Assembly: GCA_030068075.1 (NCBI GenBank)
Contig: CM057836.1
Span: 69,043,788-69,107,787, forward strand
Length of the DNA stretch: 64,000 nucleotides
Reading direction: 5' to 3'
Source of the DNA: Paguma larvata
Lineage: Eukaryota > Chordata > Mammalia > Carnivora > Viverridae
The notes below the pieces were generated by a model. That model searched no databases. It had not been told where the DNA came from and was given only the letters and a program-made list of their open reading frames with translations. Positions 1 to 10,620 of this stretch are shown piece by piece. The translations under genes and the position numbers were made by a program. Position 1 is the first letter of the stretch. Each line of letters opens with the position of its first letter.

Positions 1-2404
1 TTAATATTCTTTCCATATTGACCTTAGATTATTATGTATGCCTAACATCCACACTTATTTCTTAAGATTTAGTGTCATGTAATGGGAAGTTATTTGGTTC
101 TAGACCAATTAATAACTTGGTTAGCTATGTAATCATGACTAAAAAATTAATTTCTTGGAACCTCAATCTTAATGGAAATAAAATTAGAATAGAAAAAAAT
201 AATCAAAATTAGAGCATCCTTGATGTCTACCCAGCCCCAGCTTCCTATGATTCTTTGCTTGCATTTTTTACTATGTTTCTCTAGGTAAGTGTTTTTACCC
301 TATTTAAAAGAAAGAACTCTTGAAACTGTCATTATTTTGTATTCACACACCTTCCAAATAAGGATGAGGCTACAGTTAGAGTTCTCCATGCTTTCTAGAG
401 GCTGACAATTTGGTCATCCTCTAAGCAATGAGGCAAGAGCTTATTTTTATTAAATTATATAAATACAAATCTAGTTACCTGCTAGACTTTGTTTTTCCTA
501 GGTAGACATTATCTGTACTTATAAACAAACACTTGAATACACAGTTAAGTAAGAGTCTAATTCCAATGCTAATTTAATGTTTGTCCTCCATTTCTTTCAA
601 TTTCTCTCCTGAAGCCAATATATAACCCTTTGAGTATCCATGTGACCCTTGCTGTTACTCACTGAACATGTTTATTTCTGTGTGCCTGCCAGTCTGAATT
701 AATTGGTCATTAAAACAGTTCCTTGTGCATTTTCAGCAAAGCTCCTAACCTTCCCAAATAGAAAGTTAGGTTTCACATCTTTTCACTTGGAAATTATTTT
801 GTAATCTTGTGCGAGAGAGATGCTTTAGGGCTTCTTTCTGTAGTGACTTCATATTGCGCCTCCTGGGAAATGTGTATTGTCTGTGTTATTGAGAATTTAT
901 TTTGTGCTGGCATCGTCCCTGGAGATCTCATTCTCTCAAGAAGCTAGGCCTGGTAACCAAAAGCACTATGCAACAGGGCCAGAGGCAAACTGGAGTTTAG
1001 AATGCTCCATGCCCTGACCTGCTACAGTACCTCCGTCTCTGCCCTTTTGAGACAAGAATCACACAGATGGTGTCTGAAGGATCTTACATTATCCACGAAC
1101 TGAGCAGAAGAAAGAGCTAGCAGGAAGTTCTTGTAAAGATATCCTGCTGGTCCATGGCTCTAGAAGACTGGCTGTAGATTAATGATTTTAGGTCTGCTTA
1201 GCATCATTTTCATCAGATCTGGCTTGGATTTTTAAAACAGATATGGCTCTAATATCAGGTACCAAGGAAGCCTGTTGAATTCATCAAGAGTAAAGAAGAA
1301 CATCCAAGAGATCTCTTTGGTTTGTGGTAGCCAGTATCTCCAAGATGGGACAGAAATTAGCTCGACCATCCCAACTAATCTCAGTAAGTACAGGGTATCT
1401 GAGTGATGAGATGATGCTTGACTTTCATTTCATCTAAATATCATTTGGTAGTCTCCTTTTATGAATTTAAATGATCCCTTTTACTCAGGTGTTTGTTTTT
1501 TTTGGATGAAATGGATTGTGTAAATTACAGCCTATTTTTCAAGGCAGAAATAAACAAATTGCACAACATAGTTGTATTGCCTACTATGTCCCTAGAATAA
1601 CTGATTCATGTAAAGAGAGTACAAAAATATACTTAATCCCATTACAAATTAAAATAATGGTCCACAGACGCAGATTGTGCTTCAGAGCTCCTGATGTCTT
1701 AGAAAGAACAGTGATTTGGAGAAAAAAATTTGAGCCATAATTCTAGATTGATTATAGTAGTTATGCAAATGTAATTATAATTTTCTGTGCAGAGAAACAT
1801 ATTTAAATAGAAAGCACTGCACTGATCTTATTCAGAAGTTACTCTGGTGAATACTTTTACTGTAAAGAAGAATTTGGTGTATTTTAATAATTGTCAAGCA
1901 ACCATTATGATTGTATTACTATACTGTGTAATTTTCTCGAATTGGATATGTCTCTCTCTTTGTACAATTTTAATTACTAAAAGTAATGACAAACCTTAGT
2001 AAATATGCTAATTGTACACAATAGCAATTTTCTCCATGCAGACATAAAATTCTTGAAAGCATTTTTTTGCACTTCTAAAGGAAGAAGTCTGTGCAGGGAA
2101 CTCATGAAAGACACGAAGGACAGCTTGTGTGTACTCTGAGATTCATTAAAATCAAGGTGGGGTATCCCCCTCCAGCAAATAAATTTCAGGCAAGCTATTT
2201 TTCATGTTTTGAGGCTCTGTGTTAGCGTAGCTCTAGCCCTCATATGATTGACTGAATTAGAGAATTGGAGAATTTGATCCTAGCCTGACAATGACTTTAA
2301 ATTAAAAACATGAAGGCTTTTCTGGTAGGTTACTAACAAAAATTTGCATCTTTTTGTAACTGGTTTGATGATTTTGAGATCTGTGTGAGCAAAAGGTAGT
2401 TCAG

Positions 2405-2405
<1 letters not shown>
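1..2405. other. unique AT-rich DNA, no gene seen
   Basis: No convincing exon, RNA gene or intact mobile element is visible. Open frames are short (74 codons at most) and show no domain. A stretch near 1325-1355 resembles the first 30 bases of a MaLR-type LTR but cannot be extended. Confidence 0.6.

Positions 2406-2466
<61 letters not shown>
2406..2466. repeat. (GA)n microsatellite
   Basis: An almost pure GA dinucleotide tract of about 60 bp, with one interruption (GAAAGAGAG) at its right end. It is not the tail of a recognisable SINE: the flanks are unique. The polypurine/polypyrimidine asymmetry makes it able to form triplex (H-DNA). It reads as a Ser-Leu repeat in the antisense frame, which explains the spurious open frame there. 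Confidence 0.97.
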
Positions 2467-2840
2467 TCTTGCAAGGTAAACAGCAGAGGACCAGGGGTCA
2501 GAAGACCTTTGTCACAAACTCCTTCTATTCTCAATGAGTCTTCTTATTTAACAAAGGGGAGGGAGGTATTACTTAATGATTTATATGATGCCCTCCATCT
2601 TTAATGTGCATTGAACCTAATCCTAGGGATTCTTCTTGATCTCCTGTCTTTACTGAGAACATCCTGTGCTCAGTGACTGACTGTAAAGATTTTGTCAAAG
2701 CTACCAAAGTTCTACTCATGGCAAGGGATCATCAAGAACTAAGATAGTTTTGCTGGCCATGGTGACTTCCCTGAGCTCATAATAAGTCTGCACATGAAGT
2801 AGAGCCAAGACCAAACATATCTGGTTGTTGTCATAAATGC
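2467..2840. other. unique DNA, no feature recognised
   Basis: Non-repetitive sequence between the GA tract and the first SINE. Nothing further is seen. Confidence 0.55.
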
Positions 2841-2856
2841 AAAAATTCTCCAAGGA

Positions 2857-3070
2857 TGGGGTGCCTGGGTGGCTCAGTTGGTTAAGTGGCCGACTTCAGC
2901 TCAGGTCATAATCTCACGGTCTGTGAGTTTGAGCCCCACGTCGGGCTCTGTGCTGGCAGCTCAGAAACTGGAGCCTGCTTCAGATTCTGTATCTCCCTTT
3001 CTCTCTGCCCTTCCCCTGCTCATACTCTGTCTCTTTGTCTCTCAAAAATAAAGAAACGTTAAAAAAAAAA
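2857..3070 (+). mobile_element. CAN-SINE (felid SINEC_Fc type), full length
   Basis: The tRNA-derived head (GGGGTGCCTGGGTGGCTCAG) is followed by a B-box-like segment, the GGCAGCTCAGAAACTGGAGC body, a CT-rich stretch and an AATAAAG/A-rich tail. It is flanked by a perfect 16 bp target-site duplication, AAAAATTCTCCAAGGA, at 2841-2856 and 3066-3081; the A tail merges with the right copy. Retroposed by L1 machinery. A 60-codon open frame inside it is not a gene. Confidence 0.96.
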
Positions 3071-3081
3071 TTCTCCAAGGA

Positions 3082-3532
3082 GGCTTTCAGCTAAACTCTT
3101 AGTTACTAATTGAACTTTTGGGGAAAAATAGTTGATAACTTAGGATTATTAATCAAGACCATCCTGAGCTTTCTGACTCACAGTGATTTGCTAGCTTGCA
3201 AAAGTATTTTATGACATAAATTTATTATGAAGAAATTCATCTATTCACTTGAAAACTTTGTAATTAAAATTGGTAAGATCCTCCCCCAACCAAACACATA
3301 CCCCCTAGTGTCATTATGGCTCCTATAATGTGGAGTAACCTTGATTTAGATAGTAGAAATGTTGAGTAATCTTGTATTATTTGGTTAATTAGGAGACCAG
3401 AAAGAGAATTCCAATTCTGAAGTAGAAAGTTTCCTTTCCTCTCCAATGACTCTTCCTTAACAGATATGTCATCCTATTCGAAGTCACTTAGAAAATGCGA
3501 TTTGGCATTTGCTATTTGAAACATGAGGTCTT
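3082..3532. other. unique DNA, no feature recognised
   Basis: Non-repetitive AT-rich spacer between two same-strand SINEs. No exon or repeat is recognised. Confidence 0.55.
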
Positions 3533-3766
3533 GGGGAGCCTGGGTTGCTAAATTGGGTAAGCATCTGATTTCAACTCAGGTCAGGATCTCATAGTTCATG
3601 AGTTCAAGCCCCATGTTGGGGTGCGTGCTGACAGCTCAGAGCCTGGAACCTGCTTTGGATTCTCTGTCTTCCCTTCTGTCTCTACTCCTCCCCTGCTTGC
3701 ACTCTGTCTCTCCCTCTCAAAAATAAATAAATTAAATTAAATTAAAAAATTAAAAAATAAATAAAA
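3533..3766 (+). mobile_element. CAN-SINE (SINEC_Fc type), diverged, long A/T tail
   Basis: The head GGGGAGCCTGGGTTGCTAAA is diverged from the family form. The body (GACAGCTCAGAGCCTGGAAC) and CT-rich stretch are clear. The tail has expanded into AAATAAAT/TAAAT units of about 50 bp. Head mutations suggest an older copy than its neighbour at 2857. No clean target-site duplication was found. Confidence 0.93.
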
Positions 3767-4494
3767 CATCAATCCCTTTATTTAGGGGATGTCTAGATAC
3801 TTGGAAAAACATAGGGTAAGTGTCTTTGTGTATGAATTCTCTTTGCTATGGTCCTCCTGATGGTTATACAGATTTAGAGCAGAGAAGTGAATCTCCGATC
3901 AGATCCTTGGTAGGCCTCTTGGGTTCAGCATCCAAGTTTCATACCAAAGACCAGAATTACTTGCTGGGAAGTTAAAACAGGAAACTTCCATGTTTCTTTC
4001 TACTACACTGTCACCACAGGAGTTCACTCATTACACCAAACATACCAGGCAATGCTGCAATTCTCTGCAGACACCAACTGGATGCCCTACAAATCGATTC
4101 AATTCTGACACTGTCTACCTGGAGTCAGCGTCAAATCCCACAATTAAAAATCTCACAAGACTGCCTCTCCCCCAACTTCAGATGCCATTTACATGTCCAC
4201 GTTTCACTTGTATTTTGACCAACCAACGATAAGTCAGGGGTTCTCATGACCCGATCTTGGGTTTTACTTTTATTTCACATTTAAAACATACTCCTCAGTG
4301 TTGATTCCTTGATATCACAGAAACGTAAAGTTGTAAGGCACATCGAAAATCATGTAGTTCCACTACCTACCTGGTGTAAACTTTTCTTCAGTATTCTACA
4401 GAGATGATCATCTATCCCATCAAAAATTATTAGTCCTCGAGGTAGCCCATTCTATTGTTAATAGCTCTGAATATACAGAAGTTTTGTCATATCC
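3767..4494. other. unique DNA, no feature recognised
   Basis: Mostly non-repetitive. The 80-codon open frame at 3990-4232 shows no recognisable domain and is treated as chance. Confidence 0.5.
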
Positions 4495-4645
4495 AACAAA
4501 TTTAGTAAACTTTTATTGAATATTTATTATCTACACTGCATAAGGTCCAACCTCAGAAACAAAGATGAATAAAATATGATTTATCCCCGCAGAGAGTTTT
4601 TAGTTAACAATAGAGTTTCTTACACAAGTTATAGTGAAATGAGAT
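4495..4645 (-). mobile_element. L2 LINE 3'-end fragment
   Basis: TTTATTGAATATTTATTATCTACACTG, then a purine-rich AAACAAAGATGAATAAA segment and the GAGTTTTTAGTTAACAATAGAG block, match the reverse complement of the conserved L2 3' end (tail read as TTTATTGAGCACCTACTATG). It is an old, heavily mutated copy with no coding capacity. Confidence 0.6.
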
Positions 4646-4757
4646 TGGTACATTATATTTGCCCATTTTTGGTGATCAGTGAATATGCTATCTGGGCAAA
4701 GAGTTTGAGATTAGATACTTGAAGAACCTAAGTGTGTCAGAGGGTATTTCATCTGTT

Positions 4758-4945
4758 AAGTTTATTATTTATTTTGATAGAGACAGAGAGCATGAATGAG
4801 GGAGGTACAGATACAGAGGGAGACAGAATCCCAAGCAGGCTCCATGCTGTCAGCACAGAACCTGACATGGGGCTCAAACTCACAAAGCTGTGAGATCATG
4901 ACCTGAGCTGAAACCAAGAGTCTGAACTTAACTGACTGAGCCACC

Positions 4946-4947
<2 letters not shown>
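4758..4947 (-). mobile_element. CAN-SINE, antisense, 5'-truncated
   Basis: An antisense copy: T-rich tail and GA-rich segment on the left, then CAAGCAGGCTCCATGCTGTCAG, the B-box complement and ACTGACTGAGCCACCT on the right. The first few bases of the head (GGCGCCCC complement) are missing and are replaced by a (GTTTT)n tract. Confidence 0.93.

Positions 4948-4976
<29 letters not shown>
4946..4976. repeat. (GTTTT)n simple repeat
   Basis: About five GTTTT units ending in a T run. It abuts the 5' (head) end of the antisense SINE, so it is not that SINE's tail. Confidence 0.9.
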
Positions 4977-5159
4977 GATGGTTATATCAACAGGTAAAAA
5001 TGAGGAAAAGAGCAATGTAGGAGACCAAGAGAGAATCTGCATGAAGATTCAGGTTATAGCAAAGATTAGGGTTGGGGTGGTGTGTGGGATGTGTAAAGGG
5101 GGAATGTATAACAGAAGTTTGCAAAGACACATGATGGGTAGGTGATAGAGAACCTGCCA

Positions 5160-5485
5160 AGGGTGTCTGGACTTGTCTGCAGGCATTAGAAAGCCTTTGA
5201 TATTTTCCAACCCAGGAAATGGAATTATTACAGCCATGCTTTGGAAAATGACTCCACCAGCCGGTTGTAAATGATGTCAGAAGGGAGAGACTGGAAGCTG
5301 AGCGATCACTAAGGAGACAATTGCAGTAATTCAAGAAAGAGGTAATGAAAATTGGAACTAGGGTAATGGCAGTGGGAATGTGGTATCAGCGAGAGAAACA
5401 GTGCTGAATCAACAGGACTTGGCCACTGATTGAATGTGAGGGTTCCCCATGGAGAGAATGGATGTCAAAGAGAAAGAGGCAGAGG
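5160..5485 (-). mobile_element. L2 LINE internal fragment (antisense)
   Basis: Segments such as GGAGACAATTGCAGTAATTCAAG, AACTAGGGTAATGGCAGTGG and CAGGACTTGGCCACTGATTG follow, in order, the complement of the L2 segment just upstream of its 3' end. The copy is too mutated to encode protein. Confidence 0.7.
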
Positions 5486-5569
5486 GAGGAAGGTCCACAT
5501 GCATAAGCACTAAATGAGTATCTATTAGGTGTAAGAGCAATACTAGTCACTGTCGAGCCACAGAGACAA

Positions 5570-5975
5570 TTAGGGTATGATTTCACATTCACTCAACATG
5601 TATTTGTTGGGTTGTTTCAATAACGCAGGCACTAGTGGAAGGTAATACCTTCGAGAAGCTCTCTCAGTACATAATAGTTTTCAATAAAAGTAACAAGTCA
5701 AACTGTGATAAAAAATACCACACTGGATGGGCAGTAAATTTTCCCTAGGGGGCAAATTAAGGGAAAAGCATCCTAAGCAGAGGCTTCAGCTTGAACAAAG
5801 GCTTATGGTTGGAAACATGCACAGAGTGTTAGAGAACTGTAGGATTTGGTGTAGGCACAGGATAATTGGATTGCAGGTGTTTAGAAAATATTGGATACTC
5901 CATAAAAGAGGTTGGATTTTAATTCTCTGGATAATGGGAAGCTCTGGAAGAGTATACTTTTTGTTGTTGTTTGTT
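5570..5975 (-). mobile_element. L2 LINE 3' fragment (antisense)
   Basis: It starts with the complement of the L2 tail (CATTCACTCAACATGTATTTGTTGGG). It continues through AGCATCCTAAGCAGAGGCTTCAG, GAACAAAGGCTTATGGTTGGAAAC and GAGGTTGGATTTTAATTCTC, ending in GGGAAGCTCTGGAAGAG. All lie in the order expected for L2. It is a second copy, distinct from the one on its left. Confidence 0.75.
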
Positions 5976-7369
5976 TGCCTGTTTCTTTTGAATTTAGCAG
6001 CAATGTAAAGTTATTTGTACCGTATTTCAAAAGATGATACTGGTGAAGTGTGACTAGATAGAATAGATTCAGTAGTATGAAATCCGAAGGCATTGGACAC
6101 CTGTGAGTAGATTCTCACAATAGCACAGGTAGGCAGTGCTCCTAATAGCCTGAAGTTAAGCATTGGGCTGGTAAAAGGGGGAAAAGAGGGAGAGTCATTT
6201 TAGAGGCAAAGCATGTTCCCATCCTCTCAAGTATTAGGATCAAGATCTAACACTTGTAGCAAAGTCTGTCTCTTCTTCTAAGATAATCTGCTCCCCACAG
6301 TATACCATATTTTGGTTCTGCATAACATATGGTGGTATTAACATTATGGTTCCTTCTTGCCAGTTTCCTACTATCTTTTCCCACTGGGTAGTTATGTTTT
6401 GAGGATTATTTTATCTGACACTTAATAAGAGTATGATGTATTGATTGCTAATTCCTATATTATTTTCTTTGCAGCAAGAATAATAAATAAGTTCAAAACA
6501 TTCGGTAGTGCACTAGGGAGAAAAAAGAGTGTTTTTGTGAAGCATCTGTTATTCCTTTGGTTACTATGGGTTATTACCTGGCTGTAGGAAAACGGGCTGC
6601 CCACTGTGTTCTAAACTATTGTGTCCTCATGATGCCGTGTTTATGCAATCAGCTCTTCATGCTGTAGATCTGTGGAATTCAGAAAATGTTTCCAGAGCTT
6701 TAGCAAAGATACAAGCAGTAGCTTTTACCTCCCTCTGTCTTTTCTGTACTTTAACGAGATGAACATAATAAGAGATGTGTATGAATAATCTGCTATGGTG
6801 TTTGGGAGACAAAATGCACCTAGCATTCTCTGTCTGGATTATAATTCATAGCATCAAATTAGCTACATTATTGTTACAAACTAGTGCGTGTTTAACTCTA
6901 CATATTCTTCAGGTTGTTGACTTGAGAGGCAAGGGAAGTTGAAAAGAGAGGGTAAAGAAGAGATGGCTTTGAATAATTCTGTGAATTTTCAGAGAGGAAA
7001 ATTTAAATAAACAAGGCAAAGTCTAATATTATAATCTCACTTTTGTGAGCCATAATATTTTGATGTGTCAAAGAGCCTAAGTTGGGAATAGTTAAAAGAC
7101 TCAAGAAAACTATAGCAGCCACTAACCAGAAAAATAATCTGCCTACCACAAAAAAAAAGCCAATAAACAAAAACAAAACAAAAATTTATCTCATATAGAA
7201 TGATATCTGAAAATACCAAAGATTCTTCTATATTGTGCTTTACAAATATGATTTAACTTTTACATAAATGTTCTTATGAGTTTCGAGAGACTGAGAAAAG
7301 CTTTGGAGTAAAATACATATTTTATATAATATAAAGATTCATGAAACACAAATCTTCCTCATTCTGAGG
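5976..7369. other. unique AT-rich DNA, no feature recognised
   Basis: No repeat family or exon is recognised over about 1.4 kb. There are short A-rich runs near 7145-7180. Open frames are below 95 codons and featureless. Confidence 0.5.
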
Positions 7370-7690
7370 GCTTATCTGAAATGTCCCTGTGACCCTGTCA
7401 CTGCCCTGCTTAAAAAACTTTAACCATGTGGGTTCCTTAAAATGAATTACAAGCCCCTCTTTGATCCAGCCATTGCCTATATCCAGTCCCATCTTTTATC
7501 TCTACCACTCACCAACCAAATGGTTTACTCTAGAAATACCCAATTTGCCCTTCTTAAATTCATCATGTGTTTCATGACCCAAACAATACATGTTATATTG
7601 CGTTTTAATTACATATTTCTATCTCTCCAACTAGTATTTTTAAACAGGAGGGGGCATCATTAAGTCAAGGGAAGCAAATTGTTCCATGTT
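7370..7690 (+). mobile_element. L2 LINE fragment
   Basis: The run from GTCACTGCCCTGCTTAAAAAAC, via GAATTACAAGCCCCTCTTTG, CCTATATCCAGTCCCATC and CTCTACCACTCACC, to the CCCAATTTGCCC block follows the sense L2 ORF2-end/3'UTR order. It is degenerate; the 73-codon frame inside it is not functional. Confidence 0.65.
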
Positions 7691-8285
7691 TGATATTCTG
7701 TCTGGAATAATGTAAAAGTATACACTCTTTTTCTTTTATGTCTAGAAGTACCTTATAGAATCGCTCATCATTTCTTACCCATAGCTTCTCAAGAAATACT
7801 GGAAATATTATCTCTTTCAGATGTGATCTTGAAAGATTGGCTATATTATGGTTTGTAAATTTTAAGACAAGGATGTAAACAGGTAATAAATAATTTTAAA
7901 GTTTACAATAGGCTTTAGGGAAATTGAGTTAAACATATGAAGCGAAAAGGCACATCAGTTTTCAAGAATGGACTATGCACATCTATATTGAACATTTTGC
8001 AAATTATTGTTTTGGGTAACTGCTTTGCAGCTTCAGAGAGGTTGCCAACAGATTTTATCAATTTTCAAATCAGGATGAAACAATATTACAGGGATTGAGA
8101 ATAAATATTACATCGACAGGATTAGACAGTCATTTCCTCACACTGGCAAAATGTAATAGAGACATCACAAATTTGAGAAATAAAACATCCTTTTGAAGTA
8201 GCATAAATTCATGGTTGGCATTATGAATACAGATGTTTAACAGGAATAAGGAAATGTATAAATTGCCTTTTGTGATTATGTTCCA
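7691..8285. other. unique DNA, no feature recognised
   Basis: Non-repetitive AT-rich sequence without supported features. Confidence 0.5.
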
Positions 8286-8400
8286 ATGTCAAAACCAGCT
8301 AGCTATATAATCTTAACAAGCTATTTCTCTTCCCCATGCTTCTGTATTCACATGTATAAATTAAAACAGTTGGACTGGAATTAGGGTCAGGAGATGTGCC
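8286..8400 (+). mobile_element. MIR SINE, 3' part
   Basis: ATATAATCTTAACAAGCTATTTCTCTTCCCC, then CTGTATTCACATGTATAAATTAAAACAGTTGGACTGG, matches the MIR 3' region (TCACTTAACCTCTCTGAGCC...TGTAAAATGGGG...). It is an old, mammal-wide element. Confidence 0.55.
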
Positions 8401-9399
8401 GCCCACGTGTCACCCCTGTCACTAGCCCCTCCTGTGCCCATAGCAGATATTGATAGATATTTAGGAGTACTCTCTTCCACTGAGCTTCAGAACCCTATTC
8501 AACAATCCAGAGAGCCACTACTGTTATATAAGAGTTAACAAAGAGAGGAAAACTAACTTACTTTCCAGTTCTCAAATTCCATGAATATCTTGGAAGCAAG
8601 TTCATCATTTGGAATGGGCAAGGTGAAATAGTTTCCGACATGGTAAAGAATTCGAGGCTCTTCAAATGCTGGCCTATACGCCTTTGAATCTTCCAGACTA
8701 TTATGTAGCATCACCACTTTTTATTTGTTCTGCTTTTCTAACTCTTCCCCGAGAAATTCATTTTCATTTATTGTTCAGCTCTTCCCTACACAACCTTTTG
8801 AGGTCAGCAGAGAACAGAGTTGAGCTAAGTTTCTGCATTCTTTTTAGTGACACAACCAAGTGTACACCAAGCCTAAATTAGTACAAGAATCTCTTAACTT
8901 CTAGGTCGTTTCTTCGGAATGGCTGTCAAAGGGGAACAGACAAATGGTAGAAGGAACGTATAAACTAGTCAGAAACCTGGTGATATGTCAGAAAAGCCCA
9001 CTGAACTTTTACCTTAAAACAAACAAACAAACAAATATCTCAGTTTCCCAGCCCACCCTCAGAAAGTCTTCTTAGTTCATTCCTTTTTGCTAAAAATTCT
9101 GAACTGCAATCTGAAGCTAAAAAAACAAACATCACATGAATTCTAGTACCCTTGTGATTTATGAAGGCCAGAAGCTACAATATGACATAGAGGAAGAACA
9201 TAGATCAGAGTTAGGTCTTTCTGCCCTCTGGAGTGCATTTTCCACAGATAGACTTAGCTATGGCTTTGGCCAGACCAAGTCTGTCCAGACTGCAACTAAC
9301 ACTGGACCCATGTTGTGTAGTAAAATCAAATATGAGAAAAGTGCTACCAGAGCATTGAACATGTTCCCATTCTTTTCTTTGAATTTTAGACAGAAGTAT
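8401..9399. other. unique DNA, no feature recognised
   Basis: Mostly unique sequence with a short (AAAC)n run near 9020-9034. A 96-codon frame at 9136-9426 overlaps another frame on the opposite strand and runs into the LTR on its right; no domain is recognised. Confidence 0.5.
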
Positions 9400-9940
9400 G
9401 TGTATTGCCTTTCTATTGCTATGTAACAAAGTGTGACAAATTTATAGGCTTAAAACTATGCACATTTACTATATTATCATTTCTATGGGTTAGGAGTTCA
9501 GACACTGCCTAACTGAGTCTTTTCCTTAGGCTCTCACAAGACTGCAATACAGTGTCAGCTTGGTTGCATTCCCTTCTAGGTCTCAGGACCCTCCTCCAAG
9601 CTTACACAGTTATTGGCAAAATTCAGTTCCTTGTGGTTGTAGGACTGAGGCCCTCAGTCCCTAGAGGCCTCCTGCAATTTGCTGCCACGTGACCCTTTCA
9701 TAGCAGTTCGCATCATAGCAGCTTGCTTTTCAAGGCCAGCAGGCAAAAGTCTATCACTCTAGTCTCCTAAGGCTGTCTTTGTAACATAACCTAATCAATG
9801 GTGTGACACCTTTACCATTTTGTATTAGCTGGCAGCCAGTCATGGGTCCTGTCTATACTAAAGGGGAAGAGTTTACAAAAAGTCTTGGACACCAGGAGGC
9901 AGAAATTGTTGGCGATCACTTTAAGGTCTGTCTGTAACAG
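9400..9940 (-). mobile_element. MaLR-type (MLT1-like) solo LTR
   Basis: The left end CTATTGCTATGTAACAAAG, GCTTAAAAC, TATCATTTCTATGGGTTAGGAG, CTCACAAGACTGCAA, AATTCAGTTCCTTGTGG, CTGCCACGTG and ACACCAGGAGGCAGAAATTG form the ordered landmarks of a mammal-wide MaLR/ERVL-class LTR read antisense. There is no internal retroviral sequence on either side, so it is a solo LTR. The exact subfamily name is not certain. Confidence 0.65.
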
Positions 9941-9997
9941 TATATGTGTGGCTATAAGAGAAAAATAAAAAAGGATTATATGTTAATACTTAAATAG

Positions 9998-10216
9998 AAC
10001 TTGGTAGGTACCAATGTCTTATTTTCATTTATTAACTTATTTAATTTTCATGACTGCCCAATAAGTAAATGTTATTATTATTATTATCCTCATTTTATAG
10101 GCAAGGAAACTGAGATAGAAAGTTCAAGCAATTTGTCCAAAGCACACAGCTTGACAAGGTAGAATAGAAATATGAATGCAGATAACCTGGCTGCAAAGTC
10201 CATCTTCTTAACTTGT
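9998..10216 (-). mobile_element. MIR SINE (antisense)
   Basis: CTCATTTTATAGGCAAGGAAACTGAG, TTCAAGCAATTTGTCCAAAGCACACAG and a downstream CCTGGCTGCAAAGTCCATC follow the complement of the MIR core and 3' region. The TTATTATTATTATTA run at 10073-10087 is internal. Confidence 0.85.
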
Positions 10217-10224
10217 TATATACG

Positions 10225-10330
10225 TCCCTCTGTGATAATAGCTTACTGTTATAGTTCCCTCTAAGTACTTTACATATTTTAATTCACTTAAGCTTCTAGT
10301 GATTACACAATTTTAGTATACATCCAATTC
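10225..10330 (-). mobile_element. MIR SINE, short core fragment (antisense)
   Basis: TAATAGCTTACTGTTATAG, then CTAAGTACTTTACATATTTTAATTCA, matches the part of the MIR core that reads TATTATCTCATTTAATCCTC in the family. Second of three MIRs in a row. Confidence 0.5.
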
Positions 10331-10397
10331 TTCCCCTGTAATTTTCAGAAAAGCTGAAAAGACCGTAACATTTATGTTTGAATATGATTGCCTTACA

Positions 10398-10620
10398 TGG
10401 AAGTGGTAATAAATACTATTTATTGAGTGGTCATTTTGCTAAACAATCCATAAATATTTAATTTATCTTATAACCTCTCTATAAAATAGATACTACCATC
10501 CACATTTTGTGATGAGGACACTCAAATTAGAGATGTTAAATGTTTGGCCATGTTTCCTTAGGTTGGGGCTCAAATCCACTTCTGTCAGACTCAAAAACCC
10601 AGGCTTATCACAACTGTGGT
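10398..10620 (-). mobile_element. MIR SINE (antisense)
   Basis: ACTATTTATTGAGTGGTCATTTTGC, TTATAACCTCTCTATAAAATAG, TGTGATGAGGACACTCAAATTAGAG and GGCTCAAATCCACTTCTGTCAG give nearly the whole MIR in reverse order. Third of three adjacent same-orientation MIRs. Confidence 0.85.

Noticed and set aside
1325..1360. Possible LTR start (GTGGTAGCCAGTATCTCCAAGATGG)
   Set aside because: Resembles the start of the LTR class at 9.4-9.9 kb over about 30 bases but no further landmarks follow.
2280..2534. Antisense frame with a long Ser-Leu repeat
   Set aside because: Produced by the (GA)n microsatellite, not by a low-complexity protein gene.
4987..5334. 115-codon antisense frame
   Set aside because: Lies largely over an antisense L2 fragment and does not resemble the L2 reverse transcriptase in frame; chance.
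9885..9905. CTCF-like ACCAGGAGGCAG
   Set aside because: Part of the LTR and only a partial match to the CTCF core; not called.
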